NCBI GenBank assembly: GCA_049969495.1
Contig: JBMFOT010000039.1
Span: 1 to 33,401 of the forward strand
Length of the DNA: 33,401 nucleotides
DNA from: HRBIN16 sp049969495
Lineage (GTDB): Bacteria; Armatimonadota; HRBIN16
Direction: 5' to 3'
Shown here: positions 1 to 7,966 of the stretch, one piece after another
Layout: every line of letters begins with the position of its first letter
Numbering within the stretch: the stretch's first letter is position 1
Notes under the pieces: generated by a model
Seen by the model: only the letters and a program-made list of their open reading frames with translations
What the model was told of the DNA's origin: nothing
The model's database searches: none
Position numbers and translations under genes: made by a program

Positions 1-1115
1 GTGGACACAGTGACGAACCCTTTAGCCTCGACCCCACCAACCCCGAGAGTTTGCAGTTCATCGCGGGGCTATACGAAGAATTGTTGCCGCACTTCAGCAG
101 TCGCAAGTTCAACGTGGGCTGCGACGAGACATTCGACCTGGGGCTGGGCAAAAGCAAAGAGCAGTGCGAGCGCAAAGGCAAGGGGCGCGTGTACCTAGAG
201 TTCCTGCTGAAGATTTACGAGCTGGTCAAACGACATGGGCGTATGATGCACTTCTGGGGCGACATCATCATGGAACACCCCGAGCTAGTACCCGAACTGC
301 CCCAGGATGTGGTCGCGCTGGAGTGGGGCTATGAGGCAACTCATCCCTTCGACGAACACGGTGCGAAGTTCGCCGCGTCGGGCATCCCGTTTTATGTCTG
401 CCCCGGCACCTCCTCGTGGAACACCATCGCCGGACGCACCGAGAACTGTCTGGGCAATCTGCGCAACGCCGCCGAGAACGGCTTAAAACATGGTGCCATC
501 GGCTACCTGATTACCGACTGGGGCGATAACGGGCACTGGCAGTACCTACCTGTGAGCTACCTGGGCTTCGCGGCAGGCGCAGCGTTGTCGTGGGGTCATC
601 AGGCGAACCGTGATATCGATATCGTGCGCGTGCTGGACGTGCACGTCTTCCGCGACGATGCAGAGGTCATGGGCAGGCTGGCTTACGATTTGGGCAACGC
701 CTACCAGAAGATAGGGCACCTGGTAGGCAACGCCAGCGTGCTGTTCCACTTCGTGTATTCCCCACTCACTCGCCCCTTGCCGGACAGTGTGACGGAAGAG
801 ACCATCCGCACCACAATGGAGTACATTCGCACCGTGACAGAGCCACTACCACGTGCCCGTATGGACAGGGCGGATGCCTCGTTGATCGTGGACGAGTTCA
901 CCAACGCCGCACGGATGTTGTTGCATGGATGCCGTCGCGCACAGGCGGTGCGTACGGGTATCATAAACACAGAATCGGAACGGCGCGCCCTCGCCACCGA
1001 GATGCGCGAGATACTGGGTGAGCACCGTCGCCTCTGGATGGCGCGCAACCGCGAGGGTGGTCTACAGGATAGCACGCGCGTACTGGAACAGCGATTGAAG
1101 GAGTACGAGACATGA
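1..1115 (+). CDS. GH20-like beta-N-acetylhexosaminidase, 5'-truncated by window edge
   Basis: The reading frame is open from base 3 without a stop or a start in a proper context, so the N-terminus lies outside the window; only about the last 370 residues are seen. Near the visible start is the motif NVGCDETFDLG, which matches the G-x-D-E segment of family 20 glycoside hydrolases, where the Asp-Glu pair performs substrate-assisted cleavage of terminal N-acetylhexosamine. Further on, a Trp-rich stretch (HFWGDIIMEHP, then ITDWGDNGHWQ) fits the end of a TIM barrel with Trp residues lining the sugar pocket. The last 120 residues are helical. The TGA stop overlaps the ATG of the following antitoxin gene (ATGA). 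The hexosaminidase fold is well supported; the exact substrate is not. It could act upstream of the amino-sugar genes near 24-27 kb, but that is an inference. Confidence 0.75.
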   Translation, partial: GHSDEPFSLDPTNPESLQFIAGLYEELLPHFSSRKFNVGCDETFDLGLGKSKEQCERKGKGRVYLEFLLKIYELVKRHGRMMHFWGDIIMEHPELVPELPQDVVALEWGYEATHPFDEHGAKFAASGIPFYVCPGTSSWNTIAGRTENCLGNLRNAAENGLKHGAIGYLITDWGDNGHWQYLPVSYLGFAAGAALSWGHQANRDIDIVRVLDVHVFRDDAEVMGRLAYDLGNAYQKIGHLVGNASVLFHFVYSPLTRPLPDSVTEETIRTTMEYIRTVTEPLPRARMDRADASLIVDEFTNAARMLLHGCRRAQAVRTGIINTESERRALATEMREILGEHRRLWMARNREGGLQDSTRVLEQRLKEYET

Positions 1116-1360
1116 GCAAGGTGATCGAGGCAGTTTACGACGGCAGGGTACTCGTCCCCCTGCAGCCGCTGGATTTGCAAGCAGGTGACAGGGTCAGGAT
1201 TTCCGTAAAGCCCTCCGTGTCCACCTCCCGCCCTCGTCGGGAGCGCCGGCGGAAGGTACTGGAGGAGATGTGGCATCATTTCGAACAAACCCCTCCTCCT
1301 AGCGGTCCGCTTTCGCAACAAAGCATCAGCCGTGAGAGCATCTATGAGGGGCGAGCATGA
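1112..1360 (+). CDS. DUF104 / AF2212-like antitoxin
   Basis: An 82-residue protein starting MSKVIEAVYDGRVLVPLQPLDLQAGDRVRI. The pattern 'I-x-A-V-Y-[DE]-G-x-[FV]-x-P-L-x-x-L-x-L-x-x-G-x-x-V-x-I' is that of the AF2212-like (DUF104, PF01954) antitoxins, a short beta-strand-rich domain that usually partners a PIN-domain toxin. The C-terminal half is basic, then polar, and probably wraps the toxin. Its ATG overlaps the stop of the hexosaminidase gene and its stop overlaps the ATG of the PIN gene, so the pair is translationally coupled. It probably neutralises the toxin and represses the operon, as in other VapBC-type modules; this is family knowledge and was not shown here. Confidence 0.75.
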   Translation: MSKVIEAVYDGRVLVPLQPLDLQAGDRVRISVKPSVSTSRPRRERRRKVLEEMWHHFEQTPPPSGPLSQQSISRESIYEGRA

Positions 1361-1809
1361 AGATTGGCATCGACACTTGTGTGTTGCTGCGCATTCGTGA
1401 TGTACGTAGCCCACTGCATGCGGTGGCGAAGCAGGCATTGCAGCAGATAGTCGATAGCGATATGAGAAGTTTCGTCGCACCGCAGGTTTTGGCAGAGTAC
1501 TGGGCAGTAGCTACCCGCCCTGCAACTCAGCGGGGTGGATTGGGGTTATCCCTTGATGCGGTAAGAAACGATATCCGATACTTCATGTCTCTGCATGAAC
1601 TGATGCGCGAACCGCAGAACCTGTTCGAAACTTGGCTGGAGATACTCTCTGAATACAACGTATCAGGTAAAGCGGTATGGGATGCACGGCTTGCAGCGGT
1701 ATTGAAAACCAATCGTATTCAATATCTGGTAACGTTTGATTCCGCTGACTTTGAGCGTTTCACTTTCCTGCATCCGGTATTACCACAAGACTTGCATCTT
1801 CTGGAATAG
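1357..1809 (+). CDS. PIN-domain ribonuclease toxin (VapC-like)
   Basis: A 150-residue protein with the acidic residues of a PIN nuclease in the expected order: D6 (GIDTC), E47 (VLAEYW), D109 (AVWDARLAA) and D128 (VTFDSADF). PIN toxins are Mg2+-dependent endoribonucleases that cut specific RNAs when their antitoxin is lost. The start overlaps the stop of the DUF104 gene (ATGA), which supports a toxin-antitoxin operon. The length is normal for the family and all four acidic positions are intact, so the protein is likely functional. The RNA target cannot be read from the sequence. Confidence 0.8.
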   Translation: MKIGIDTCVLLRIRDVRSPLHAVAKQALQQIVDSDMRSFVAPQVLAEYWAVATRPATQRGGLGLSLDAVRNDIRYFMSLHELMREPQNLFETWLEILSEYNVSGKAVWDARLAAVLKTNRIQYLVTFDSADFERFTFLHPVLPQDLHLLE

Positions 1810-1812
1810 AAA

Positions 1813-1818
1813 AGGAGG
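1813..1818 (+). promoter_or_regulatory. Strong Shine-Dalgarno AGGAGG
   Basis: AGGAGG lies 6 nt upstream of the ATG at 1825 and directly after the TAG of the PIN gene. It fixes the start of the aldo/keto reductase. Confidence 0.7.
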
Positions 1819-1824
1819 TCTAAC

Positions 1825-2679
1825 ATGATTCCCAAACGTCCATACGGTAAGAAGGGAGATAAAATCTCCATCATCGGCTTAGGAGGCATCGTCTTGGCGA
1901 GGCTGCCGCAAAAAGAGGCAGACGCCATCGCGCGTGAAGCCTTCGAACGGGGCATCAACTACTTCGATGTCGCTCCCACCTACTGGGACGCCGAAGAGCG
2001 CATGGGGCCCGCCATCAAATCGTTCCGCGACAGGCTTTTCCTCGCCTGTAAAACCACAAGGCGTGATGCGAAGGGCGCACAAGAGGAGCTGGAGGCTTCC
2101 CTGCGCAAGTTGCAGACTGACCACTTTGACCTCTACCAGCTGCACGGGCTGTCTAAAATGGAGGAGCTGGAGCAGTGCTTCGCGCCGGGTGGAGCGATGG
2201 AGGTCTTCCTGAAGGCACGCGAACAGGGCAAAGTGCGTTACATCGGTTTCAGCGCACACTCGGAAGAGGTGGCTCTGGAAGCCATCAAACGGTTCTCGTT
2301 TGACAGTGCGTTGTTCCCCTTCAACTTCGTGACGCTGTTCAAGGGCAACTTCGGCTGGGAGTTGCTCAAGGAGGCTCCGAAGCGCGGGGTCACCCTGCTC
2401 GCGCTGAAGGCGCTGGCACGCACGCACTGGCAAGAGGGCGCGAAGAGATTGGAGAAGTGCTGGTACGAGCCGATTGCCGACCCGAAGCTGGCGGAGCTCG
2501 CCCTGCGCTTCACCCTCTCCCTGCCCAATATCACCGCCGCCATTCCGCCCGGCGACGAGAACATCTTTCGCATGGCGATACCGCTTGCGGAGCGGTTCCG
2601 CAAGATTACCCAGCGGGAAGAGCAACAGCTGCGTGCAGAGGCAGAGAATCTGACGCCCATCTTCTCCCGGGCGGCGTAG
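1825..2679 (+). CDS. Aldo/keto reductase family oxidoreductase
   Basis: A 284-residue NAD(P)H-dependent reductase of the AKR fold. The catalytic tetrad is visible: D48 (NYFDVAPTYW), Y53, K76 (ACKT) and H107 (LYQLHGL). A further family marker is the segment RYIGFSAHS near residue 145. The start is set by an AGGAGG 6 nt upstream. The protein is a little shorter than classic AKRs (about 310-330 residues) and lacks the C-terminal ferredoxin-like extension found in some bacterial homologues. It follows the toxin-antitoxin genes by only 15 nt and may be read from the same transcript. The substrate (aldehyde or ketone) cannot be named. Confidence 0.88.
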   Translation: MIPKRPYGKKGDKISIIGLGGIVLARLPQKEADAIAREAFERGINYFDVAPTYWDAEERMGPAIKSFRDRLFLACKTTRRDAKGAQEELEASLRKLQTDHFDLYQLHGLSKMEELEQCFAPGGAMEVFLKAREQGKVRYIGFSAHSEEVALEAIKRFSFDSALFPFNFVTLFKGNFGWELLKEAPKRGVTLLALKALARTHWQEGAKRLEKCWYEPIADPKLAELALRFTLSLPNITAAIPPGDENIFRMAIPLAERFRKITQREEQQLRAEAENLTPIFSRAA

Positions 2680-2707
2680 CAGAGATGGGTTTAACTTATC
2701 CCCACGA

Positions 2708-2732
2708 CCCCCTTCCCTATAAGGGAAGGGGG
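2708..2732 (+). repeat. Perfect 11-bp palindrome (C5T2C3T / AG3A2G5)
   Basis: CCCCCTTCCCT (2708-2718) pairs perfectly with AGGGAAGGGGG (2722-2732) around a 3-nt ATA loop, about 30 bp after the aldo/keto reductase stop. There is no T-run after it, so it is not a textbook rho-independent terminator. It resembles the C/G palindromes at 3541 and 28593 and probably belongs to the same dispersed intergenic family. Confidence 0.7.
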
Positions 2733-3016
2733 CGACCGAAACGAGGCTCCCTTCTCCTCGCAGGCTTACTACACAGCACTTTTTGAGCATGGGCAAGTTA
2801 GACCTGCCGAAGGTGCAGTAACAGTTAGCGGGGTGGGTGCTGCGCTTGTTGGTGGATGAGACCTGCTTGGGGGATCCCCTGCGGGGGTTGGCAGTGGCAG
2901 AGCAGTCATGTGTGGAAACCGTCTCAGTAGTCTACTGGATGGAAGCAACCACCGGTCTGCCGGAGGCAGGCAAGACTACTGATGCCCACTCTTCACTCAG
3001 CGGGAGGTGACAAGAC
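2733..3016. other. Gene-poor stretch, possible decayed coding remnant
   Basis: No convincing gene is found in these ~280 bp. In the + frame that begins at the ATG at 2789 there are ten codons, a TAA at 2819, and then an open run to 3008-3010 that reads like protein (short segments such as WVLRLLVDE and VYWMEATTGLPEAG). This could be the remnant of a broken gene or chance. No terminal inverted repeats or target duplications were recognised. The last bases (GGGAGGTG at 3002-3009) form the ribosome binding site of the next gene. Confidence 0.3.
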
Positions 3017-3533
3017 ATGATACGCAAACTACTTGTGTTCGCTGTGGTGTTCGCCCTGATGGAGACGACGGGTGCGCAGCTCGCCTCAAACCCGCGTGCA
3101 AAAGCAGGCCCCGTGTTGCTCCAAAACCCTCCACCTCCAGAGCTTATCGAGATGTGGAGGGTATCGCAGAAGGACCCGCTTGCCCTCACGGTGTATCTGG
3201 ACGACGATGCCTGCCGTGCTGGGTGTTGTTCGGGATAGGGAGGCAGTACCTCTGTTGCTTCAGGCAGCTCAGCGCGAGGAACTGGGCGTACGTCAGAGTG
3301 CTATCCGGGCACTGGACGACTTGCGTGCCCACCGCGCCGAGCCGGTACTGCTGAAACTGCTACAGGAAGACCCCGACCCCAACATTCGCATTGTGGCTGC
3401 CCAAGCGATGGCAGGGGTGGGCACCGCCAACTCCGTTCCCTTACTGGAGAGCCTGTTGAACACCGAGAAGTCGCCGGGCGTGCGTGGTGCCATCGAAACC
3501 TCGCTCAAAAAACTGAAGGCAGCGATTCAGTAG
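3017..3533 (+). pseudogene. Secreted HEAT-repeat protein, frameshifted
   Basis: The ATG at 3017 is preceded by GGGAGGTG and opens a frame with an N-terminal signal peptide (MIRKLLVFAVVFALMETTGA) that stops at a TAG after 72 codons. A +1 shift near 3205-3220 joins it to the frame ending at 3533. That frame carries clear HEAT/PBS-lyase-type repeats: DREAVPLLLQAAQ, VRQSAIRALDDL, AEPVLLKLLQEDPDPNIRIVA and SVPLLESLLN. Read through the shift, the product would be about 170 residues: a signal peptide, a short linker and two to three HEAT repeats, probably a protein-interaction domain outside the cytoplasm. Either one extra base is present (assembly error) or the gene is broken. It converges on the cytochrome operon. 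Confidence 0.65.
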
Positions 3534-3540
3534 ATAAGAG

Positions 3541-3571
3541 CCATCCCCTCTCCCACTGGGAGAGGGGATGG
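3541..3571. terminator. 14-bp perfect hairpin between convergent genes
   Basis: CCATCCCCTCTCCC (3541-3554) pairs with GGGAGAGGGGATGG (3558-3571) around ACT. It sits between the ends of two convergent genes (stops at 3533 on + and 3604 on -), so it could act as a bidirectional terminator. It lacks a T-run on either strand. The core CCCCTCTCCC/GGGAGAGGGG and the following GGGTGAGG recur at 28593-28630, so it is also a dispersed repeat. Confidence 0.6.
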
Positions 3572-3603
3572 GTGAGGAACAGGTTTCGATACGCCAGCGG
3601 GCG

Positions 3604-5076
3604 TTACTCGACGCCCCGGCGATACGACTCCTTCAGTCTTTGCAGGTCTGCCTCCAGGATAGCGCGTCGCGTAGCAGGTGACAGGCTCGCTGCACGCGAG
3701 CCCGCTCCTACTCCCAGCCGGTCCAGGTTGGCGTTTGCTACCTCGAGCAGGTAGCGGGCATAAGCGGCGTTGTGCACGCCAAAGCTGCTGTCACGCAGGA
3801 TGAACCAGTAGTTGTGGCGTGCTCGCTTCACCTCAATCGGCACCTGTGATTGCGGTGGAGCGGTTTTGCCCGCCGGGATGAGGGTAGTGTAGTCCCACAG
3901 GTCGGGGTCGCCGAAGGTTTGCTGTGACCATGCCTGCAGGCGCGACCGCAGTGCCAGCAGCCCTTGCTCGATCTGGCTCTTGGTCGCCTGCACACGTGCT
4001 GCCGCATCCGCCGCTGTATGGCACGGTGAGCAACCGATGTCGTAGCTCACGGTAAAGGTGTGGCGTGCGTTTGCCACGTGGCAGTGCGAGCACTGCCCGG
4101 GGGTGGTAGCGTGAGCGGTGGTGCGCACGATGGGACCTGGCTGCTCTTCCACACCGGTGATGCCCATCAGCATGTTGTACTGGTTGCTGCTGTGGAAGTT
4201 CGGACGCGCTGTACCGCTATTGAGTGCGCTGTCCGATGGGTTGCCACCGCGTCCATTATGGCACGAGGCACATATCTGGTTGAAGGTGGTATGCTGTTTG
4301 ACCGGTGTGCCGGGGGCGACGTCGGTCGTGTCCGTGTTCAGCACAGCACGACGCAGCTGTACCTCCTTGCCCTGCCAGGTCAGGTTGCCAGTTTGGCGGT
4401 GTGGGTCATGACAGGAGGCGCAGGACGCGCTCTCGTGGGTGGCATGCGCAATCTCCACGATGGAATCCGCACTCATCGCCTGGATGGCGGCATCGATGGC
4501 GTCGCGCGATTGCCCATACGTGAGCTTGCTGTCCACCATCTGTGCACGGAAGGGTGCACTGTGACAGCGGAAGCAGGTTTTACCGTAGAAGTTGGGATTG
4601 CTCTCTGCCTCCTCGATAACCACTTCTACTGCGCCGGCATGCCCGGACTGTTCGTACTGCGCGGCGATGGTACCGTGGCACTGGGCGCATACCACCGAGC
4701 TGACAACGTTCGGATAGGTCAGGATGTTCTCTTTGGATGGTGCAGCAGCATGTTTGCTACCCGGTCCGTGACACTGCTCGCAGCCCACGTTTACCTGCGC
4801 GTGCTTGGTCTTACTCCATGCCACCGCTACCGGTTCTGCGCCTGTTTGACGGCTGCCCGCGCCGTGGCATGTAGCGCACTGCTCCGCGCCGACGTAAGTG
4901 GCGTCCTTCTGCGCTGCCGGCAGCAGCTCGATAAATCGGGAGGAAGGCGACGGCGTTCCGGTGCCCGGTGCTTGCACCAGGGGCCCACCTCCGCCCCCGC
5001 ATCCCTCCAGCGCGACTACCGCAACCGCCAGCGCCAGCGAGACGCTTGCCAGCCAAAGAATGCGTTTTCTGTGCAT
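3604..5076 (-). CDS. Octaheme c-type cytochrome lipoprotein
   Basis: A 490-residue protein with eight CXXCH haem-binding motifs at Cys 67, 99, 130, 168, 219, 269, 329 and 349. The N-terminus is a hydrophobic signal ending LEGC26 followed by a Gly run, a plausible lipobox, so the mature protein is probably a lipid-anchored outer-membrane or surface cytochrome. The E at -2 of the lipobox is unusual. Residues 410-460 hold the segment FGVHNAAYARYLL, a helical C-terminal pattern common in multihaem cytochromes of the nitrite-reductase/c554-like groups. The start ATG at 5076 has an excellent AGGAGGT 7 nt upstream. It is the last gene of the conduit operon, 34 nt after the other octahaem gene and before the hairpin at 3541. 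By position it would be the outermost electron exit, a functional analogue (not a recognised homologue) of MtrC/OmcA; this is an inference. Confidence 0.85.
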   Translation of the reverse strand: MHRKRILWLASVSLALAVAVVALEGCGGGGGPLVQAPGTGTPSPSSRFIELLPAAQKDATYVGAEQCATCHGAGSRQTGAEPVAVAWSKTKHAQVNVGCEQCHGPGSKHAAAPSKENILTYPNVVSSVVCAQCHGTIAAQYEQSGHAGAVEVVIEEAESNPNFYGKTCFRCHSAPFRAQMVDSKLTYGQSRDAIDAAIQAMSADSIVEIAHATHESASCASCHDPHRQTGNLTWQGKEVQLRRAVLNTDTTDVAPGTPVKQHTTFNQICASCHNGRGGNPSDSALNSGTARPNFHSSNQYNMLMGITGVEEQPGPIVRTTAHATTPGQCSHCHVANARHTFTVSYDIGCSPCHTAADAAARVQATKSQIEQGLLALRSRLQAWSQQTFGDPDLWDYTTLIPAGKTAPPQSQVPIEVKRARHNYWFILRDSSFGVHNAAYARYLLEVANANLDRLGVGAGSRAASLSPATRRAILEADLQRLKESYRRGVE

Positions 5077-5110
5077 ATACGTGACCTCCTTTGCAACGCA
5101 CAGTGTTCTC

Positions 5111-6223
5111 TTACGGCGAGGCGTAAGGTTGAGACAGTTTCTGCAACTGCTCGTTCGTTAACGGTTCCGCGTACAGCATCTGCTTCAGGTCGGCTCCAGA
5201 CTTCAGGAACACCCACTTGGTGGGATCGGTGGTTGGCGATGTGGGATCACCCGTGTAGTCTACAAAGTCCACCTGAAACGCGGTCTGCCAGTTGGGCGGC
5301 ACAGGGATAACCCCCTTGGTGTTGACGATCTTGGAACCGTCCCACCGAGTCAGGGTGATTTTGCCCGTCTGGTTGTACTCGCGAATGGCTGCGTTGTCGT
5401 GGCAATCTTCGCATTTGCGAGCGTTCTTGGCAATGGTGTGCGCGCGGTAAGGGGCAACCGCTAGGATGGTTTTGTCGTTGTAGTTGAGGGTCATGATGGT
5501 GCCGGAATACACCTTGCCGGTGCTCTTACGACGCAGCAGCAGCATGTAATCCTTGAGCAAAGTGTGCGGTCGTTTCACCTTACCCTGTATCTCACTCTGT
5601 AGGTGACAGTTGTAGCAAGACACGACAGACTGAGTGTGACATGCCAGGCAGTCTACATCGTCTTTATGGATATTGTGCGCCTGGTTATCCTCCAGCGAGC
5701 GATGGCAGTGCTCACACCTCACTTTGACCGCACCTTCGTCCAGCCAGGAGGCATACTGCTTGCCATCGCCATGTACATCTTCCAGCGTATGGCAGCTCAT
5801 GCAGCGAAAGCCCTTTGCCCGGTGAGCATCGCTGTAGAACGCCATCTCACGCGCTTGCCGACTGTGGCACTTCAGGCAAATCTGGTCGCTGACGGGCGAA
5901 CCGGGACTGGTATGGCAATCGTCACAGCCAGGCTGGTAGGTGGCGGTGTCGATAGGCGTTCCATCTGCCTTGGTGCCGGGGTGACACTTCATACACCCTT
6001 CCGGAACAGGGATGTTGGTGAGCGTTTCGAAACCGCCGTTGGCTCTGCTGTACCAGGTGACTTTGCCCGCTCGGGTGGCGTGCAGGCTGGTGCGGAACGC
6101 TTCCTCGATGGAGAGTGAGGTTGTGCCGGTTGACTCGCCACCGCATCCGTACAACATCAAGACGGCAGCAGCCACCACGGCGAGGGTGAAGCTTGCCAGA
6201 ATGAAACGTCTCACGCTTTTCAT
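5111..6223 (-). CDS. Octaheme c-type cytochrome lipoprotein
   Basis: A 370-residue protein with eight CXXCH motifs at Cys 77, 100, 116, 141, 170, 192, 203 and 271. The last haem is separated from the others by a 60-residue loop. The N-terminus (MKSVRRFILASFTLAVVAAA, then LYGC27) is a typical lipoprotein signal. The C-terminal 90 residues lack haem motifs and contain a beta-rich segment. The ATG at 6223 has an ACCTCC complement (GGAGGT) 7 nt upstream. It lies 30 nt after the beta-barrel gene and 34 nt before the second octahaem gene. It probably relays electrons across or onto the outer membrane with the barrel. No substrate-binding enzyme domain was recognised. Confidence 0.85.
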   Translation of the reverse strand: MKSVRRFILASFTLAVVAAAVLMLYGCGGESTGTTSLSIEEAFRTSLHATRAGKVTWYSRANGGFETLTNIPVPEGCMKCHPGTKADGTPIDTATYQPGCDDCHTSPGSPVSDQICLKCHSRQAREMAFYSDAHRAKGFRCMSCHTLEDVHGDGKQYASWLDEGAVKVRCEHCHRSLEDNQAHNIHKDDVDCLACHTQSVVSCYNCHLQSEIQGKVKRPHTLLKDYMLLLRRKSTGKVYSGTIMTLNYNDKTILAVAPYRAHTIAKNARKCEDCHDNAAIREYNQTGKITLTRWDGSKIVNTKGVIPVPPNWQTAFQVDFVDYTGDPTSPTTDPTKWVFLKSGADLKQMLYAEPLTNEQLQKLSQPYASP

Positions 6224-6253
6224 GGTGATAACCTCCTTTGGTTCCCCATGTTT

Positions 6254-7954
6254 TTAGAACCTTCCACTCAGTGACAGCAAAACCAGATGCGTATCGTAAT
6301 CCATCAGGCTAACCACCTCATCGCGATAGCTCCAGGGTGCGATGGTCAATGTCAGCTCGTAGTCCGAAGGCAGCCGATAGCTGATGTTCGCGGTGAAGAA
6401 CCGCCCTTCGGTGTTGCCGTCCCGCAGTAACAGCGGGTTGTCGTTGTCGGTGACGAAGTTGGTGTAGCTCGCGCTGATGGTGGCGCGGCTATTGATGCTC
6501 CAGTTGAGACCGACGGTGCTGACCCGACTGTTGGGCACGAAGTTGTCCAGCGTGGGCGATTGCGTCACTTCGCTGCGGGCTGTCCATACTTCGGAGGAAT
6601 ACTCCGCGAACAGGCTGAGGTCATCTCTGGGCGTCCACGTGCCCCCCAGCGTGATGCCGTTCAGGTTCAGCGCGACAGCGCGTGCACCATTTGCCCACCG
6701 CCGGTAGGTGTAGGTAAGGTAGCCGTTCCAGACGGTGGTGCCTCCGTCCAGTTTCACCTGCGCGAACCGCCGGTTGTCCCAATACAGAGAACGCGGGTCG
6801 GCGGTGAGCATAGCGGGCGGGTCATTGAGACGCTCGTCCCAGCCGCGCACCGTCAGGCGCAGTTGTTTGCTGAGCCTGCCCCATAGCCTGCCTTCCACCG
6901 TCCACCAGCGCGGCACGTCGACGAAGCTGTGGTCGGCGCGTACCCGTTCTGCCTCACGCTCGCGCACGCCCACCTGCAAGCTCCATCGGTTCCAGCGGTG
7001 GATAAGCAGTGCGCTGGTGCTGCGTCGCTCCCGAACAGTGGCATTTTGCACCACCGGCAGTGAGATCTTGTCCTGCCGGAACGAGAGAGCCAGCTCTGTT
7101 GCTGTACCCAGCACGAGGTCGCTCGCCAGGTTCAGCGTCTCCATTTTGCTGCTGGGGCGGTTCTGCTGGCGCAGGTCCATGCGGGCGAAGGTTCCTTCCA
7201 CAGCCAGAGTGGGGTTGACCTCCCACAGATAGCGTGCGTGCCAGCGTTCCATGCTGGTATCGGGGAAGGTGTTCGTTCGGTCAAAGTATCGCCAGTCGGT
7301 GTAACCGATGCTGAGTTGCCCGTTGCCCAGCTTGCCCTCGGCGACCGCATCCCAGTAGCGGGTGTTTTGCAGCAGGGGCGTGCGTGGGGACTCCAGATAG
7401 TGGCTCTGTCCGTCCTGACGATAGCGCACGAACACCGCAAAATCGGGCGTCAGCGACTGCTTGAAGAAGGATTCGGTTACACTGCGCTCGCTGGTGGGCA
7501 GAACCTCAGGCACCGGCGTGATAAACCGGTTGCGGGTGGTCCAAGCCTCGATGCGAGTGGTACCGAATCCAAACGACAGGTTGCTTTCCAGCCGGTAGTC
7601 GTCTTCTGTGGGGCTCCACAGCTGCAGGCGCAGGTTGTCGCCTGTGCGCCAGAAGGGTGAGATATAGCGCAGCTCGCGGATGAAGCGACTGTTCGGTGGA
7701 GTAGCGTACTGTCGGAACTTGGCAAGGTTGCCGTCCACGTTCCACCATGACCAGCCAATGTCTATAGAGACAGGCTTGGGCGGCGGTGGCAGCGGGGCTT
7801 CCGGCGCCTCCGGTGGAGCCTGAGTCTCCTGTTCCGATGGCGGGGTAACCTGCGCATGAGCTGGCAAAGCCGTGCACAGACACCACATCAGCAGCCCGCT
7901 CATGAACAGGGCGTAAGCGAGTCGGCGAGCGATAGCACCACGTTTGTCGTCCAT
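6254..7954 (-). CDS. Outer-membrane beta-barrel of a porin-cytochrome conduit (MtrB-like role)
   Basis: A 566-residue protein with a cleavable signal peptide (LCTALPAHA^Q), a Pro/Glu-rich linker at about residues 35-62, and then a long run of amphipathic strands of alternating polar and hydrophobic residues rich in Trp, Tyr and Arg. It ends in ...SLSGRF, the terminal Phe expected for insertion by the BAM machinery. No CXXC was seen near the N-terminus, unlike many MtrB proteins. The Shine-Dalgarno (TAGGGGG, complement of 7963-7969) contains the stop codon of the decahaem gene upstream, so the two are translationally coupled. Placed between a decahaem and two octahaem cytochromes, it is best explained as the sheath of a trans-outer-membrane electron conduit. 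Sequence homology to MtrB/PioB cannot be proven by eye. Confidence 0.78.
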   Translation of the reverse strand: MDDKRGAIARRLAYALFMSGLLMWCLCTALPAHAQVTPPSEQETQAPPEAPEAPLPPPPKPVSIDIGWSWWNVDGNLAKFRQYATPPNSRFIRELRYISPFWRTGDNLRLQLWSPTEDDYRLESNLSFGFGTTRIEAWTTRNRFITPVPEVLPTSERSVTESFFKQSLTPDFAVFVRYRQDGQSHYLESPRTPLLQNTRYWDAVAEGKLGNGQLSIGYTDWRYFDRTNTFPDTSMERWHARYLWEVNPTLAVEGTFARMDLRQQNRPSSKMETLNLASDLVLGTATELALSFRQDKISLPVVQNATVRERRSTSALLIHRWNRWSLQVGVREREAERVRADHSFVDVPRWWTVEGRLWGRLSKQLRLTVRGWDERLNDPPAMLTADPRSLYWDNRRFAQVKLDGGTTVWNGYLTYTYRRWANGARAVALNLNGITLGGTWTPRDDLSLFAEYSSEVWTARSEVTQSPTLDNFVPNSRVSTVGLNWSINSRATISASYTNFVTDNDNPLLLRDGNTEGRFFTANISYRLPSDYELTLTIAPWSYRDEVVSLMDYDTHLVLLSLSGRF

Positions 7955-7966
7955 AACGTTTACCCC

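Noticed and set aside
2733..3016. Insertion sequence remnant
   Set aside because: No terminal inverted repeats, target duplications or transposase motif could be seen; only a weak protein-like open run.
4060..5310. Plus-strand open frame across the octahaem genes
   Set aside because: The minus strand carries eight CXXCH motifs per gene with lipoprotein signals and good ribosome binding sites; the plus frame spans the gap between two genes and has no recognisable domain.
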